Source: Nesterenkonia muleiensis (GTDB lineage Bacteria > Actinomycetota > Actinomycetes > Actinomycetales > Micrococcaceae). From it: a stretch of 64,000 nucleotides of DNA. The translations under genes were made by a program, and so were the position numbers. Where the stretch lies: contig NZ_QWLD01000050.1 of the NCBI RefSeq assembly GCF_003600155.1, positions 1 through 64,000 of the forward strand, given 5' to 3'. Shown one piece after another: positions 8,517-16,900 of the stretch. Within the stretch, counting starts at the first letter, position 1; the number at the start of each line of letters is the position of its first letter. The notes below the pieces were generated by a model, which saw only the letters and a list, made by a program, of their open reading frames with translations, ran no database searches and was not told the origin of the DNA.

Positions 8517-9278
8517 GTGGGGACATTCGCATTCGCGGAGATCGCTCAGGCCATGGTCGAGGAAATCCGGGAGGGCACCTATCCCCCGGGCAGCTCGCTG
8601 CCATCGGAGCGTGAGCTGAGCCAGCGCTTCGGCGTCTCCCCCGGCACAGTTCGCATGGCACTTCGTGAGCTGGTGGCCGACGGCACAGTGGACGGTGCCC
8701 GCGGCCGGCCCAAACGCGTGGTGCGCGTACCCCGGCGCCCCGCCCCCTTCGATGAGTTCCGCAGCTTCGCCCAGTGGGCGCGCCGGCAGGGCTACGCACC
8801 CGGTGGCGAGGTGATTCTCTCCCAGTGGCGGATCGCCGATGCTCAGGATGAGCAGATGCTGGACGCCGCGCAGGGGCACCGGGTGCTCGACGTGGTGCGT
8901 GTGCGCACCCTGGACGGGGAGAAGGTCATGCTGGAGCACACCCATTACCCGGAGTGGCTGGGGGAGATCGTGGAGACGATCGCCGACGACGCCCCGTCGG
9001 TGACCTCGCTGCTGGCCGAAGAGCACCACGTCCACTTCAGCCACGCCGAGCACGCCTTCGGCGCAGAGCGGGCCCGGGTGCGCGACGCCGAGCACCTGGG
9101 AATTGCGCGCAACTCGGCGCTGCTGGTGCACCGCCGGGTCTCCCGGGACCCCAAGGGCCGCCCGCTGGAGTGGTCCACGGACCGTTACATCGCCGGGAAG
9201 ATCATGCTCTCTGTGGGCAACTCCTGGCACTCCAACCCGCTGCAGTGGATCACTCCCGAGGCCTTCGGGGCACAGTAG
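8517..9278 (+). CDS. GntR family transcriptional regulator, HutC/PhnR type (UTRA domain)
   Basis: A 253-residue regulator. The N-terminal winged helix-turn-helix includes the family signature YPPGSSLPSERELSQRF and the recognition helix around SPGTVRMALREL (about 25-60). The C-terminal region from about 85 resembles a UTRA ligand-binding domain. The GTG at 8517 is chosen because AGGAGG lies 7 bases upstream; an ATG at 8510 is out of frame. Its gene is divergent from the importer operon, so it is the likely local regulator, and its ligand may be the imported compound or a phosphorylated derivative. UTRA regulators of this type control phosphonate, histidine and amino-sugar uptake genes. Confidence 0.9.
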   Translation: MGTFAFAEIAQAMVEEIREGTYPPGSSLPSERELSQRFGVSPGTVRMALRELVADGTVDGARGRPKRVVRVPRRPAPFDEFRSFAQWARRQGYAPGGEVILSQWRIADAQDEQMLDAAQGHRVLDVVRVRTLDGEKVMLEHTHYPEWLGEIVETIADDAPSVTSLLAEEHHVHFSHAEHAFGAERARVRDAEHLGIARNSALLVHRRVSRDPKGRPLEWSTDRYIAGKIMLSVGNSWHSNPLQWITPEAFGAQ

Positions 9279-9305
9279 TGAGGCTCAGTGCGAGGGCCTG
9301 GGCAG

Positions 9306-9815
9306 CTAGGACTTTTCGACCGGTGTGTGTGTTCTGGTCAGCTCCAGCAGAGCTGCCGTCTGCTCCCGGCTGCTGCCCAGCTGGTCCAGCAGCGCCGAGC
9401 GTTCCGCTCCGGCGAATCCCTCCACTGCGGAAAACAGATGCTGGTCGGCAGTCACCAGGTGGGTCACCACTGCTGCCAGCGGGTGGTTGAGATCGGCTGC
9501 GGAGTCCACCAGAAGCACCGTGGGTATGCTGTGCTGCTCGGCGGCAATGAGCGCCTCGCGCCAGATGCCCGGGATGCTCGCCCGCTCGGGAACGCCGACG
9601 ACGATGACGTCGCAGCGCCTGAGGCGGGCCCGGCCGCTGGGGCCGGTGAGACCGACGGCGGAGGCGTTCAGGGGCACCGCTCCCACAGCTCCTACCTGCG
9701 GGGCGAGCCTGCTACGTGCGGCGCGGCCGAGCTTGCGCCCGGCTCTTCTGGCCCGGCGGGCTGTGGGGAACACCCGGGTGCCTAGCCAGCTGGTCTCCAG
9801 GGGTTTGTCAGGCAC
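9306..9815 (-). CDS. Hypothetical protein of the surface-polymer locus
   Basis: A 169-residue protein I do not recognise. The first 55 residues are rich in Arg and Ala. From about 68 onward there is an alternating strand/helix pattern (CDVIVVGVPE, IPTVLLVDS, VVTHLVTADQHLF) like half of a Rossmann-type domain, as in the nucleotide-binding half of some glycosyltransferases. No catalytic motif is clear. Its start overlaps the end of the asparagine-synthase-like gene by 8 bases, so it is translated with that gene. It is convergent with the GntR gene, with only 27 bases between them. Confidence 0.65.
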   Translation of the reverse strand: MPDKPLETSWLGTRVFPTARRARRAGRKLGRAARSRLAPQVGAVGAVPLNASAVGLTGPSGRARLRRCDVIVVGVPERASIPGIWREALIAAEQHSIPTVLLVDSAADLNHPLAAVVTHLVTADQHLFSAVEGFAGAERSALLDQLGSSREQTAALLELTRTHTPVEKS

Positions 9816-11538
9816 GAGCGATCCCTTCTGGATCCGCCGAGCGCAGCCGTGATCCGTATTCGTCCAGCCAGAGGGTGAGCATGGCCAGCCCCCGGATCAG
9901 ATGCTGTGGCCGTTGGGAGTTCAGCAGCCTCTGCCAGGCCACCAGCCCCTGGGGATCTGCGGGGTTCAGCGCCGCAAGATCCGGGGAGAGCAGCCCGGAG
10001 ACTGATTCGCGCTGAAGGAGGCCGGCAAGGTATCTGGCGCCTTCCCGGCTGGCGATCCGCCGCTTGTGATGACGGGTACCGGTGAGGTCGTCAGCTGTGG
10101 GCATACCCCGCAGTCTCTGGTCAGCGGCCACCAGAAGCTGCGGATACCATGCCCCCTCAGTCTTCACCGCATGTGGCAGCTGCAGGGCCAGGCTGGCCAC
10201 CTCATCGATCACCATCGGCATCACCGTGGGTTGGGCACCACCGAGCACCTTCGCCGGCGCCTGGGCGATCCCGGGAACCGTCCGCAGCAGATAGGAGGTC
10301 AGGGTGTGGGCGTTGGGATGGTCGGCGTAGCGCGCCGCAGTCCCCCCGGCCCCGCTGCGCGCCCGCTCCCCCACCGCCGAGGTCATGTCGCGGCGCAGCA
10401 CCTTCGGCGCATCGCTGAGGTAGCGTGAGCGGGCCCGCACTCTGGCGGCGATCAGCTCCTGACGGCTCATCCGATGCCCATCCTGAGGATCGGCGAAACC
10501 GCCTCCGAGCAGCACCCCGCCGCCGATCCCGTCGAAGACTGGGCCCGGGTGGCACCGGAGCCGGCGCGCCACTGGCATCAGCCAGAAATGGAGGGACGAC
10601 TGATGGTCGACGGCATCGGCGTAGTCGGCGAAGTCCTGGCCGAACTGGTCATAGTGCCCGGTGACAATCCGGTGGTCGATGCCCAGAGTCTCGGCGACCC
10701 GCGCGGCCACGAGCTCCTCCAGCGCCGAGCCGGCGTCTGAGCTGGTGGACCAGGCCGTCAGCAGCTGTGGTTCTGCGGCCTCCCGCAGGGCCAGTGCAGT
10801 GAGCATCCTGGAGTCCCTGCCGCCGGAGAGCATGGGATTCCCGGCCCCGCGGAGGTGGGGCCTCATGTGTTCGGCCATGGCCTCCACGGTCGCTCCGGTG
10901 GTCTCTGCCAGGTCCGCGGACCGCTGGGGGAGGTAATCTTCCCACGGCCAGTGAGCCTGCTTCAGCTGCGCAGTGTTGTCCTTGCCCTCAGCGGCGTCCC
11001 CGACTTCCACGTACTCCATGGGCATCAGTCGGCGAATCTCGGTGAAGGTGGTGCGCCCTGACAGCGGAGCGCCGAAGGCCAGGATCTCACTCCAGGCCTG
11101 CCAGTCGGCAGTGAGCTGCTCAGCAGTCTCGGCCAACCAGCGCAGCCGGGTGGAGAAGAACACCGCGTGATCAGTGATATGCACGTAGAGCACCTGACAC
11201 CCGGAGACGCTGCCGTGGAGGACTCCGGTCCCCCGAGCCGCTGCCCGCAGGCCGCAGAGGTCTCCCCGTCTGGCGGTCTCTTCCCAACTCCGATCCAGCA
11301 GGGTCTGATCAACCGCCCCTGCGGCATTCCAGGCCGCGGTGATGCTCCGCTCATCGCGCTGAAACGCCGCTGATGAGGTCCTGCGCAGAGTCAGGCCCGG
11401 CAGCAGGTGCGAGGGCTCCCAGCGGACTCCCTCGGATTCTGCGATCTCGGCCATCCGATCAGCACGCTGCCGGTGGGCCTCGGTCATCCGGCCGAGGACT
11501 CCGCAGACTGCGCCGGGCTGCAGCCGCTGCGCGATCAT
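9808..11538 (-). CDS. Asparagine-synthase-like protein (PP-loop amidotransferase domain)
   Basis: A 576-residue protein. The synthetase half carries the PP-loop SGGRDSR near residue 240, which binds ATP for adenylation of a carboxylate. The N-terminal half resembles the glutamine amidotransferase part of asparagine synthetases in layout, but the expected Cys directly after the initiator Met is absent (the sequence starts MIAQR). Ammonia release from glutamine may therefore be lost, or an amine may be supplied differently. Relatives occur in surface-polysaccharide and peptide clusters, where they amidate a sugar acid or join an amino compound. The gene overlaps its upstream neighbour by four bases. 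The substrate is unknown. The polymer role comes from context. Confidence 0.8.
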   Translation of the reverse strand: MIAQRLQPGAVCGVLGRMTEAHRQRADRMAEIAESEGVRWEPSHLLPGLTLRRTSSAAFQRDERSITAAWNAAGAVDQTLLDRSWEETARRGDLCGLRAAARGTGVLHGSVSGCQVLYVHITDHAVFFSTRLRWLAETAEQLTADWQAWSEILAFGAPLSGRTTFTEIRRLMPMEYVEVGDAAEGKDNTAQLKQAHWPWEDYLPQRSADLAETTGATVEAMAEHMRPHLRGAGNPMLSGGRDSRMLTALALREAAEPQLLTAWSTSSDAGSALEELVAARVAETLGIDHRIVTGHYDQFGQDFADYADAVDHQSSLHFWLMPVARRLRCHPGPVFDGIGGGVLLGGGFADPQDGHRMSRQELIAARVRARSRYLSDAPKVLRRDMTSAVGERARSGAGGTAARYADHPNAHTLTSYLLRTVPGIAQAPAKVLGGAQPTVMPMVIDEVASLALQLPHAVKTEGAWYPQLLVAADQRLRGMPTADDLTGTRHHKRRIASREGARYLAGLLQRESVSGLLSPDLAALNPADPQGLVAWQRLLNSQRPQHLIRGLAMLTLWLDEYGSRLRSADPEGIARA

Positions 11539-12743
11539 GAGGCGCTGACTCCGAGTTCCTGCAGACGCTGCAGGTGACGGGTGGGCCCGTGCTCGGCAGC
11601 GAACAGCTGACCCCGGCGGGACTGCTCCAGGTAGGCTTCCTGGTCCTCCCAGTACCGGTTCACCAACGCGAGGACCTCTGACGGTTCAGCGTAGAGTGCC
11701 GCCTCGCCGAAGATCTCTCGCAGATATCCGGGAAGCACCACCACACATCCGGCCGCGAGCGCCTCCATGATGGCGCGGCCGAAGGCCTCCCGCCAGCTGT
11801 GATGATGCATGTAGACCCAGAAGTCGATGCGCTGGAGAAACGCCGCCGGCTCCTCCGCGCCGAAAGGCTGCACATGCCATGCCGCCGGCACCGCGCCGAG
11901 GATCTGCTCGGGGATTTCAGCCCCGCCCAACACCTCGACCCGGTAGTCGCTGCTGTCTGGGTACGCCGCCAAAATCCCTCCGGCGGTGGCAGGCCATTTC
12001 TCCGGCTCAGGTCTGGAGTGCCGGCCGATCACCGGTTTCTCGTCGACGAAACCCGTTCGCGGCGTCGTCGTCGGCACTGTCCCGAAGATATTGACCCAGT
12101 CGTCTGCAGCAAGTCTGATGTCCCGGTGGTTCTGCGCCAGGATGCTGGCGCGCACCACCGGACTGATCGGGGCCCACTCCGGTGTGACCCCGAATTTCTC
12201 GCGGGCCCTTTGGTCAACCAGCGCCACCCTGTAGTGCCAGCTGCCCTCGGCGTCGACCGCAGCGTGGTTGGCCACCACCACGACCTGATCCGCTGTGAGC
12301 CTCTCCAGGGTGGGGGCACTGGTGGCTATCACATGCGGATGCCGGATGATCAGCAGTCTGACATGGGTCTCGGAGCGCGGTGAGACAGCACAGACACCGG
12401 GGAACTCCAGTGCCGACCGGATGTGGTCGCTGAAACCCATGATCGAATTGGTGACCCCGGACTGGACATGGATCAGTGCGGTGGAGATCCCTGCTGCCGA
12501 CTGCACCTGGGCCTCCTGGGCAATCGAGGCCGTGGTGCCCCCGCGGAGGCGGAAATCGGAGAGGAGGCCCACCTCTGCGGCCGCTGGAGGCTGCCATCCG
12601 GACTGGCGCAGCTGAGCTGCCAGTGTGCTCACCTCGCCGGACAGTTCAGCCACCCGATTGCGCAGCATGTCGAGATCGTCGCCGGTGACCCGTTGCCTGA
12701 TGCGTCCCAGGCGACGCCGCAGCCCATAACTTTTGCCCATCAT
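11535..12743 (-). CDS. Glycosyltransferase, GT4-like, with N-terminal coiled coil
   Basis: About 402 residues. A short coiled-coil-like N-terminus (LDMLRNRVAEL) is followed by a GT-B-type protein whose C-terminal half holds the retaining-transferase pattern EAFGRAIMEALAAG (E-x7-E type) and the block FGEAALYAEPSEV. The same block recurs in the C-terminal third of the 942-residue protein at 20623-23451, so the two are paralogous modules. The start is ATG at 12743 or the adjacent ATG at 12740; GAGG lies about 11 bases upstream. Only about 16 bases separate it from the divergent ATP-grasp gene, so at least one promoter must lie inside coding sequence. Donor and acceptor sugars are unknown. Confidence 0.82.
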   Translation of the reverse strand: MMGKSYGLRRRLGRIRQRVTGDDLDMLRNRVAELSGEVSTLAAQLRQSGWQPPAAAEVGLLSDFRLRGGTTASIAQEAQVQSAAGISTALIHVQSGVTNSIMGFSDHIRSALEFPGVCAVSPRSETHVRLLIIRHPHVIATSAPTLERLTADQVVVVANHAAVDAEGSWHYRVALVDQRAREKFGVTPEWAPISPVVRASILAQNHRDIRLAADDWVNIFGTVPTTTPRTGFVDEKPVIGRHSRPEPEKWPATAGGILAAYPDSSDYRVEVLGGAEIPEQILGAVPAAWHVQPFGAEEPAAFLQRIDFWVYMHHHSWREAFGRAIMEALAAGCVVVLPGYLREIFGEAALYAEPSEVLALVNRYWEDQEAYLEQSRRGQLFAAEHGPTRHLQRLQELGVSAS

Positions 12744-12759
12744 CCACACTTTATCCTCT

Positions 12760-13887
12760 GTGCCCATTAAGCTGTGGATCGTGCCTGCGCTGACAACTGT
12801 GCCCGATGCCCAACGGCCTACCGGCAAATTCATCACCGAGTATGTGCTGCCGCGCTGGGAGCAGCTGAACTCTTTTCGCAGCCTGCTGAGACACAGCCGT
12901 ATGATGGCCCTGATGCTCAGGCGCCGGCGAGTGCATGTCCATCAGGTGCAGGGCATCATCGCCGCCTACCTCTTCAACGGAGAGACCGTGGGCGGACAGT
13001 ACGGGCGCCTCACCACGCTGGTCAGCGATCAGGCCTTTGAGGCCTGCCACTCCAAGAGCCTGGCCCGCCGGTACTTCGCCGCGGCCGGTCTTCCGGTTCC
13101 CGAAGGACGAAGCTTCAGTGCTGATCAGAAGGGGGCCGCGGCTGACCTGATCTCCGGCACCGGCCCCTGGGTGATGAAGCCAGACGCGGCCCGGCACAGC
13201 CGAGGAGTGAGTTTCGGGGTCACCGAGAGCACCTTCGAGGCAGCCTGGGCCGGTGCTGTGGAGGCGAACCCCCGCTCAGCTGCGCAGGTGATGATCGAAC
13301 AGTTTCAGGATGCGATCAGTCTGCGCTTCTACGTGGTGGGCAGCATGGTCCAGGCGGTTGCCGCTCGGGTGCCGCTATTCGTGGTCGGCGACGGGACCAG
13401 CAGCCTGAGGCAACTGCTGGCCGCGTCCTTCGAGGCACGCCAGGTCAACCCGTTGCTGCGGATCACCCTCCCCGAGATCTCGCAGGGACTGCTGGGGAGC
13501 TCCGGGCGGTCTCTGGACGAGGTGCCCGGCCCCCACGAGCTGGTGCTGCTGAGTGAGGACGGCAACCTGCGGCTGGGCGGCATCCCCGTCGATGTCACTG
13601 AAGCGGTGCACCCGGCGCTCAACGACCTGGCCGTCAGCGCTGCGCATGCGATTCCGGGGCTGGGTGCTGCCGGGGTGGATCTTCTCACCCCAGATGTGGG
13701 CAGCACCGAGGACGCGGTGGTGCTCGACGCCGACGCCTGGTCCAACACCAGGATGCACCGCTACCCGGCGTTGGGCCGGCCCCGCCGTGCAGGGGCGATT
13801 GCCGCGGCCGAACAGATACTGCTCAGGGCAAAGTACTGGGACAAACCGGTACTGCCCCCGGAGTCTCAGGACCCCGACGACGACTAG
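12760..13887 (+). CDS. ATP-grasp domain ligase
   Basis: About 375 residues with an ATP-grasp fold resembling the ligase halves of cyanophycin synthetase and GshAB. An N-terminal substrate region (to about 100) is followed by KSLARRYFAAAGLPVPEG, the ATP-binding WVMKPD and MIEQF strands, and a C-terminal metal-site region (AAGVDLLTPD, VVLDADAW). Such enzymes join a carboxylate to an amine through an acyl phosphate. The start is uncertain: GTG at 12760, GTG at 12781 and TTG at 12733 are all in frame and none has a convincing ribosome binding site, so a leaderless message is possible. It opens the plus-strand half of the polymer locus, 32 bases before the next gene. Confidence 0.78.
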   Translation: MPIKLWIVPALTTVPDAQRPTGKFITEYVLPRWEQLNSFRSLLRHSRMMALMLRRRRVHVHQVQGIIAAYLFNGETVGGQYGRLTTLVSDQAFEACHSKSLARRYFAAAGLPVPEGRSFSADQKGAAADLISGTGPWVMKPDAARHSRGVSFGVTESTFEAAWAGAVEANPRSAAQVMIEQFQDAISLRFYVVGSMVQAVAARVPLFVVGDGTSSLRQLLAASFEARQVNPLLRITLPEISQGLLGSSGRSLDEVPGPHELVLLSEDGNLRLGGIPVDVTEAVHPALNDLAVSAAHAIPGLGAAGVDLLTPDVGSTEDAVVLDADAWSNTRMHRYPALGRPRRAGAIAAAEQILLRAKYWDKPVLPPESQDPDDD

Positions 13888-13919
13888 ACTCGGAGACCAG
13901 TTCAACGAATGGGAGATCC

Positions 13920-15281
13920 ATGGACGTTCTGACAGCTCTCCGGCGCCGCACGCTCGGCGCCGCGCGACGGGTCAGGAAACTGGTGCGGCGGCAGACTGCC
14001 CCAGCACCCACCAGAGCCAGTCCTGAGGAGGCGTCGGCCGCGCTGTTCGTCGGACACACCCGTTTCAGCGTCCATCAGTTCGGCTCCCGCTACTTCAACG
14101 CCACCCGTGAGGGTCAGGCCGGTGCCGGATTCACCGAGGACCAGTACACCGCCTGGCTCTACAGCGATGAGCGGCTGAACCCGCGAACGGAGATCTTCAC
14201 CCAGCTCAGCCTTCCTCAGCTGGCCGAAGCCGCCAAGGACTTCAACGTGGTGCACTACGTCTCATACTCCCCCTCGCTGCCGCAGAGGCACAAGGACGCT
14301 CTGCTGGCAGCGGCAGAACGCTATGACTTCCTGGAACTGAATGAGACGGAGAGAACAGTCTCATCCACGCCGGTCAACAGCCTGATCCGCAGAGCCGCAC
14401 AGAAGCACGGCTTCGAATCGGGAGCAATCGGGGTGTATCGGCTGGACGACGACGACGTCCTCTCCGTGAACTACTTCCACCTGATGGCACCGTATGTGCG
14501 CAGCAGCCATATCGGCTGGTGGGCCTCCCAGGGACGCGGGGTGGCCGGCATCAGGGTCGGTGACGAATACGTCTATGTCCGCGACTACTACTATCCCAAG
14601 AGCGCCTTCGGCCCGCTGTGCATCGCCGGCTACGACCAAGGGGACGTCACTCATACCCGGGCACCCAAACACACGATCATGGACCACACCAATCCCACGA
14701 TTCTGGACTCGCGGGAGCCTGCGTACTTCCATATCCGGCACCGGGGCCAGGACAGCACACTGGGGGGAAAGCCCATGCCCTTCTACCCAGAGGCGATGAT
14801 GCGGATCCGCAGCCAAGGGCCTGCAGACCTCAAGCAGGTGCAAACCCTTTTCCCACTCCTGGCAGATAAGCTGCATCTGACCCCGGGCCGCGAGCAGGAG
14901 GCCACCGACGTAGCGTCCTCTCCGTTCACTGTGACTCAGGAACCGGTCACCTTCGGCTGGGAACAGCCGGGCTCGATCGCGCTGCGCCTTGAGCTGGAGG
15001 AAGGCAGGAAGCTCACTCCGCAGCAGGTCCGTGTGCTGTTCTCCACCGAGCAGGATGAGGGCTGTGAGTACTCCCCGGAACAGGAGCGGGAGTTCTTCGC
15101 GGCGGCAAAAGTCCAGTCAGAGCACCGGGGCTACTGGACGTGGATGCCTCACCAGAGCACCGGGCTTGGCCACCTGCTGGTGATCGAGCCCCCAGAGGGA
15201 GTCCAGGTGAAGAGTCTGAGCCTGCAAGCAGAGCACGGTGAGACTTTGGATATTCTGCGGCTGACCGCCTACCCGCTATGA
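13920..15281 (+). CDS. Putative rhamnosyltransferase-like glycosyltransferase (PF11316 type), copy 1
   Basis: A 453-residue protein. After a basic N-terminus of about 40 residues comes a domain starting FVGHTRFSVHQFGSRYFNATR. It continues with a YRLDDDDVLSVNYF segment near 180, a DxD-like acidic cluster typical of GT-A transferases that coordinate the sugar-nucleotide metal. The layout matches the putative rhamnosyltransferase family. The C-terminal 130 residues have no recognised domain. It is a clear paralogue of the protein at 16897-18144 (shared TRFSVHQ, FNATR, LDDDD and QDSTL blocks). A GGGAG lies a few bases before the ATG, and the gene overlaps the next by four bases. Confidence 0.8.
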   Translation: MDVLTALRRRTLGAARRVRKLVRRQTAPAPTRASPEEASAALFVGHTRFSVHQFGSRYFNATREGQAGAGFTEDQYTAWLYSDERLNPRTEIFTQLSLPQLAEAAKDFNVVHYVSYSPSLPQRHKDALLAAAERYDFLELNETERTVSSTPVNSLIRRAAQKHGFESGAIGVYRLDDDDVLSVNYFHLMAPYVRSSHIGWWASQGRGVAGIRVGDEYVYVRDYYYPKSAFGPLCIAGYDQGDVTHTRAPKHTIMDHTNPTILDSREPAYFHIRHRGQDSTLGGKPMPFYPEAMMRIRSQGPADLKQVQTLFPLLADKLHLTPGREQEATDVASSPFTVTQEPVTFGWEQPGSIALRLELEEGRKLTPQQVRVLFSTEQDEGCEYSPEQEREFFAAAKVQSEHRGYWTWMPHQSTGLGHLLVIEPPEGVQVKSLSLQAEHGETLDILRLTAYPL

Positions 15282-16900
15282 CCAGATTCTCTGTGATGAA
15301 GCGTCTTCGGGGTCTGTTCATCCCCCAGCGGGTCTCCCATCCCGAGCAGCTGTGGCGTGAGTACACCGCGAGCCCGGACACCCACCCGCTGCTGCCGAAT
15401 ATCTCCCACGCAGGTTACCGCTCAGGCGATACCCCCATTCCGGACCGAGACGGCCCAATCTTCGATGTCCGGGACTTCGGCGCTCAGCCGGGCGCCACCA
15501 GCGGCTCAGATGAGGCGGTTGCCGCCGCTGTTGCTGCTGCCGAAGAGGCCGGGGGCGGCGTCGTGCTCTTTCCCGAAGGGACGTTCTTCCTCTCCTCGGT
15601 GATCTGGCTCCACTGCTCTCATACAGTGATCCGTGGAGCAGGCGTGGGGAAGACCACCTTGTCCTTCACTGCCCCGCTTCAGGAGGCCTACCGCCGGTCC
15701 CGCATGGGTGAATGGTCCTGGACCGGCGGGTTGGTCTGGTTCATTCCGCGCCAGCTGCGCAGCGAGCTCGAAGCCTCCGACTGGACGTGGGGCTCCAACG
15801 AAGGGTGGACCGGCGCCGAGGAACTTGCCTCAGTCTCACAGCCTGTCCGCCGTGGCGCCCGGGAGATCTCGGTCTCCGATGCCTCGGCGATCACTGCCGG
15901 TGACTATGTTGTGCTGACCGTGACCAGCCCACCGGACAACAGCCTGCTTGCGCACTTGTGCGGGGATCTGCCTCCGGGCAGCTATGACTTCGCCGCGCTG
16001 GCCAGCTCCCTGCACCGGCAGAGGAACTACCGGCACTACCGATGGCCGGTTCAGGTGCAGGATGTCCGTGGCAACCACCTGATCCTGGCTCAGCCCACCA
16101 AGATCGACCTGCGCTCTGAGTGGAGCCCCACGGTGATGTCACTGGGGCCCCATATTGCCGAGTCGGGCATTGAGGATCTCACCATCCGCATGCCGGCGGC
16201 GCAGCAGCAGCCGCATAACCAGGACCTCGGGTTCAACGGACCGCATTTCCAAGCCGCGCTGAACTGCTGGGCCCGACGCGTGGAGATCATCGACAGCGAG
16301 AACGGCTTTGGACTGACCTCCGCCAAGGGCATCACACTGACTGAGGTTTCGGTTGCCGGGAAGGCTCGGCACCACAGCTTCATCTGCCGTGAGCAGACCC
16401 ACGACTGCCTGGTCCATCGATTCTCCATTGCCCCGGCCACCACCAAGCTGGCAGAAGGCGCCCAGACCCACGGGCTCAATGTGGAGGGCTACTCCTCGGG
16501 AAACGTGTGGTCTGCAGGCGATATGGAAGGGACCTTCGACTCACACCGGAGAATCCCCTTCGAAAACGTACGAACTGATATCAGGGTCACCAACACAGGC
16601 TCACTAGGCGGCGCCAAGAAGGCAGGACCGCACTGGGGAGCACGGTTCGTCCACTGGAACATTGAGGTGACCAACCGGCGGGCCTACGCTGTGCGCCTGG
16701 AGCAGCATGCACCGTACAGCGCCATGGTCGGGGTGCGGGGCCCAAGTAAGCCCCACCCCCGGCCGAGTGAATATTCTGGTGACCTCCAGTCAGTCCTGCT
16801 CCATGCCGGCCCTGAGATCTCACCCAGCAATCTCTACCTTGCCCAGCTGAGGCACCGGCTGGGATCTGCTCCCACCCGGACGAGGAAGGAACCGCAGTGA
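15278..16900 (+). CDS. Right-handed beta-helix protein (pectate-lyase-3-like)
   Basis: A 540-residue protein. The block FDVRDFGAQPGATSGSDEAV (about 60-80), followed by GGGVVLFPEGTFFLSS and IRGAGVGKTTLSF, is the start signature of pectate-lyase-3/glycoside-hydrolase-28-like beta-helix proteins. No signal peptide or membrane segment is visible, so it appears cytoplasmic, which is unusual for a polysaccharide lyase. It is translated through ATGA and GTGA overlaps between two paralogous glycosyltransferases, so a role in making, trimming or epimerising the polymer fits better than degradation of an external glycan (inference). Family members include lyases, hydrolases and epimerases, and catalytic residues cannot be assigned by eye. 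Confidence 0.8.
   Translation: MTRFSVMKRLRGLFIPQRVSHPEQLWREYTASPDTHPLLPNISHAGYRSGDTPIPDRDGPIFDVRDFGAQPGATSGSDEAVAAAVAAAEEAGGGVVLFPEGTFFLSSVIWLHCSHTVIRGAGVGKTTLSFTAPLQEAYRRSRMGEWSWTGGLVWFIPRQLRSELEASDWTWGSNEGWTGAEELASVSQPVRRGAREISVSDASAITAGDYVVLTVTSPPDNSLLAHLCGDLPPGSYDFAALASSLHRQRNYRHYRWPVQVQDVRGNHLILAQPTKIDLRSEWSPTVMSLGPHIAESGIEDLTIRMPAAQQQPHNQDLGFNGPHFQAALNCWARRVEIIDSENGFGLTSAKGITLTEVSVAGKARHHSFICREQTHDCLVHRFSIAPATTKLAEGAQTHGLNVEGYSSGNVWSAGDMEGTFDSHRRIPFENVRTDIRVTNTGSLGGAKKAGPHWGARFVHWNIEVTNRRAYAVRLEQHAPYSAMVGVRGPSKPHPRPSEYSGDLQSVLLHAGPEISPSNLYLAQLRHRLGSAPTRTRKEPQ

Noticed and set aside
8510-8519. ATG at 8510 as the GntR start
   Set aside because: It is out of frame with the helix-turn-helix. 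The GTG at 8517 is in frame and well placed from AGGAGG.
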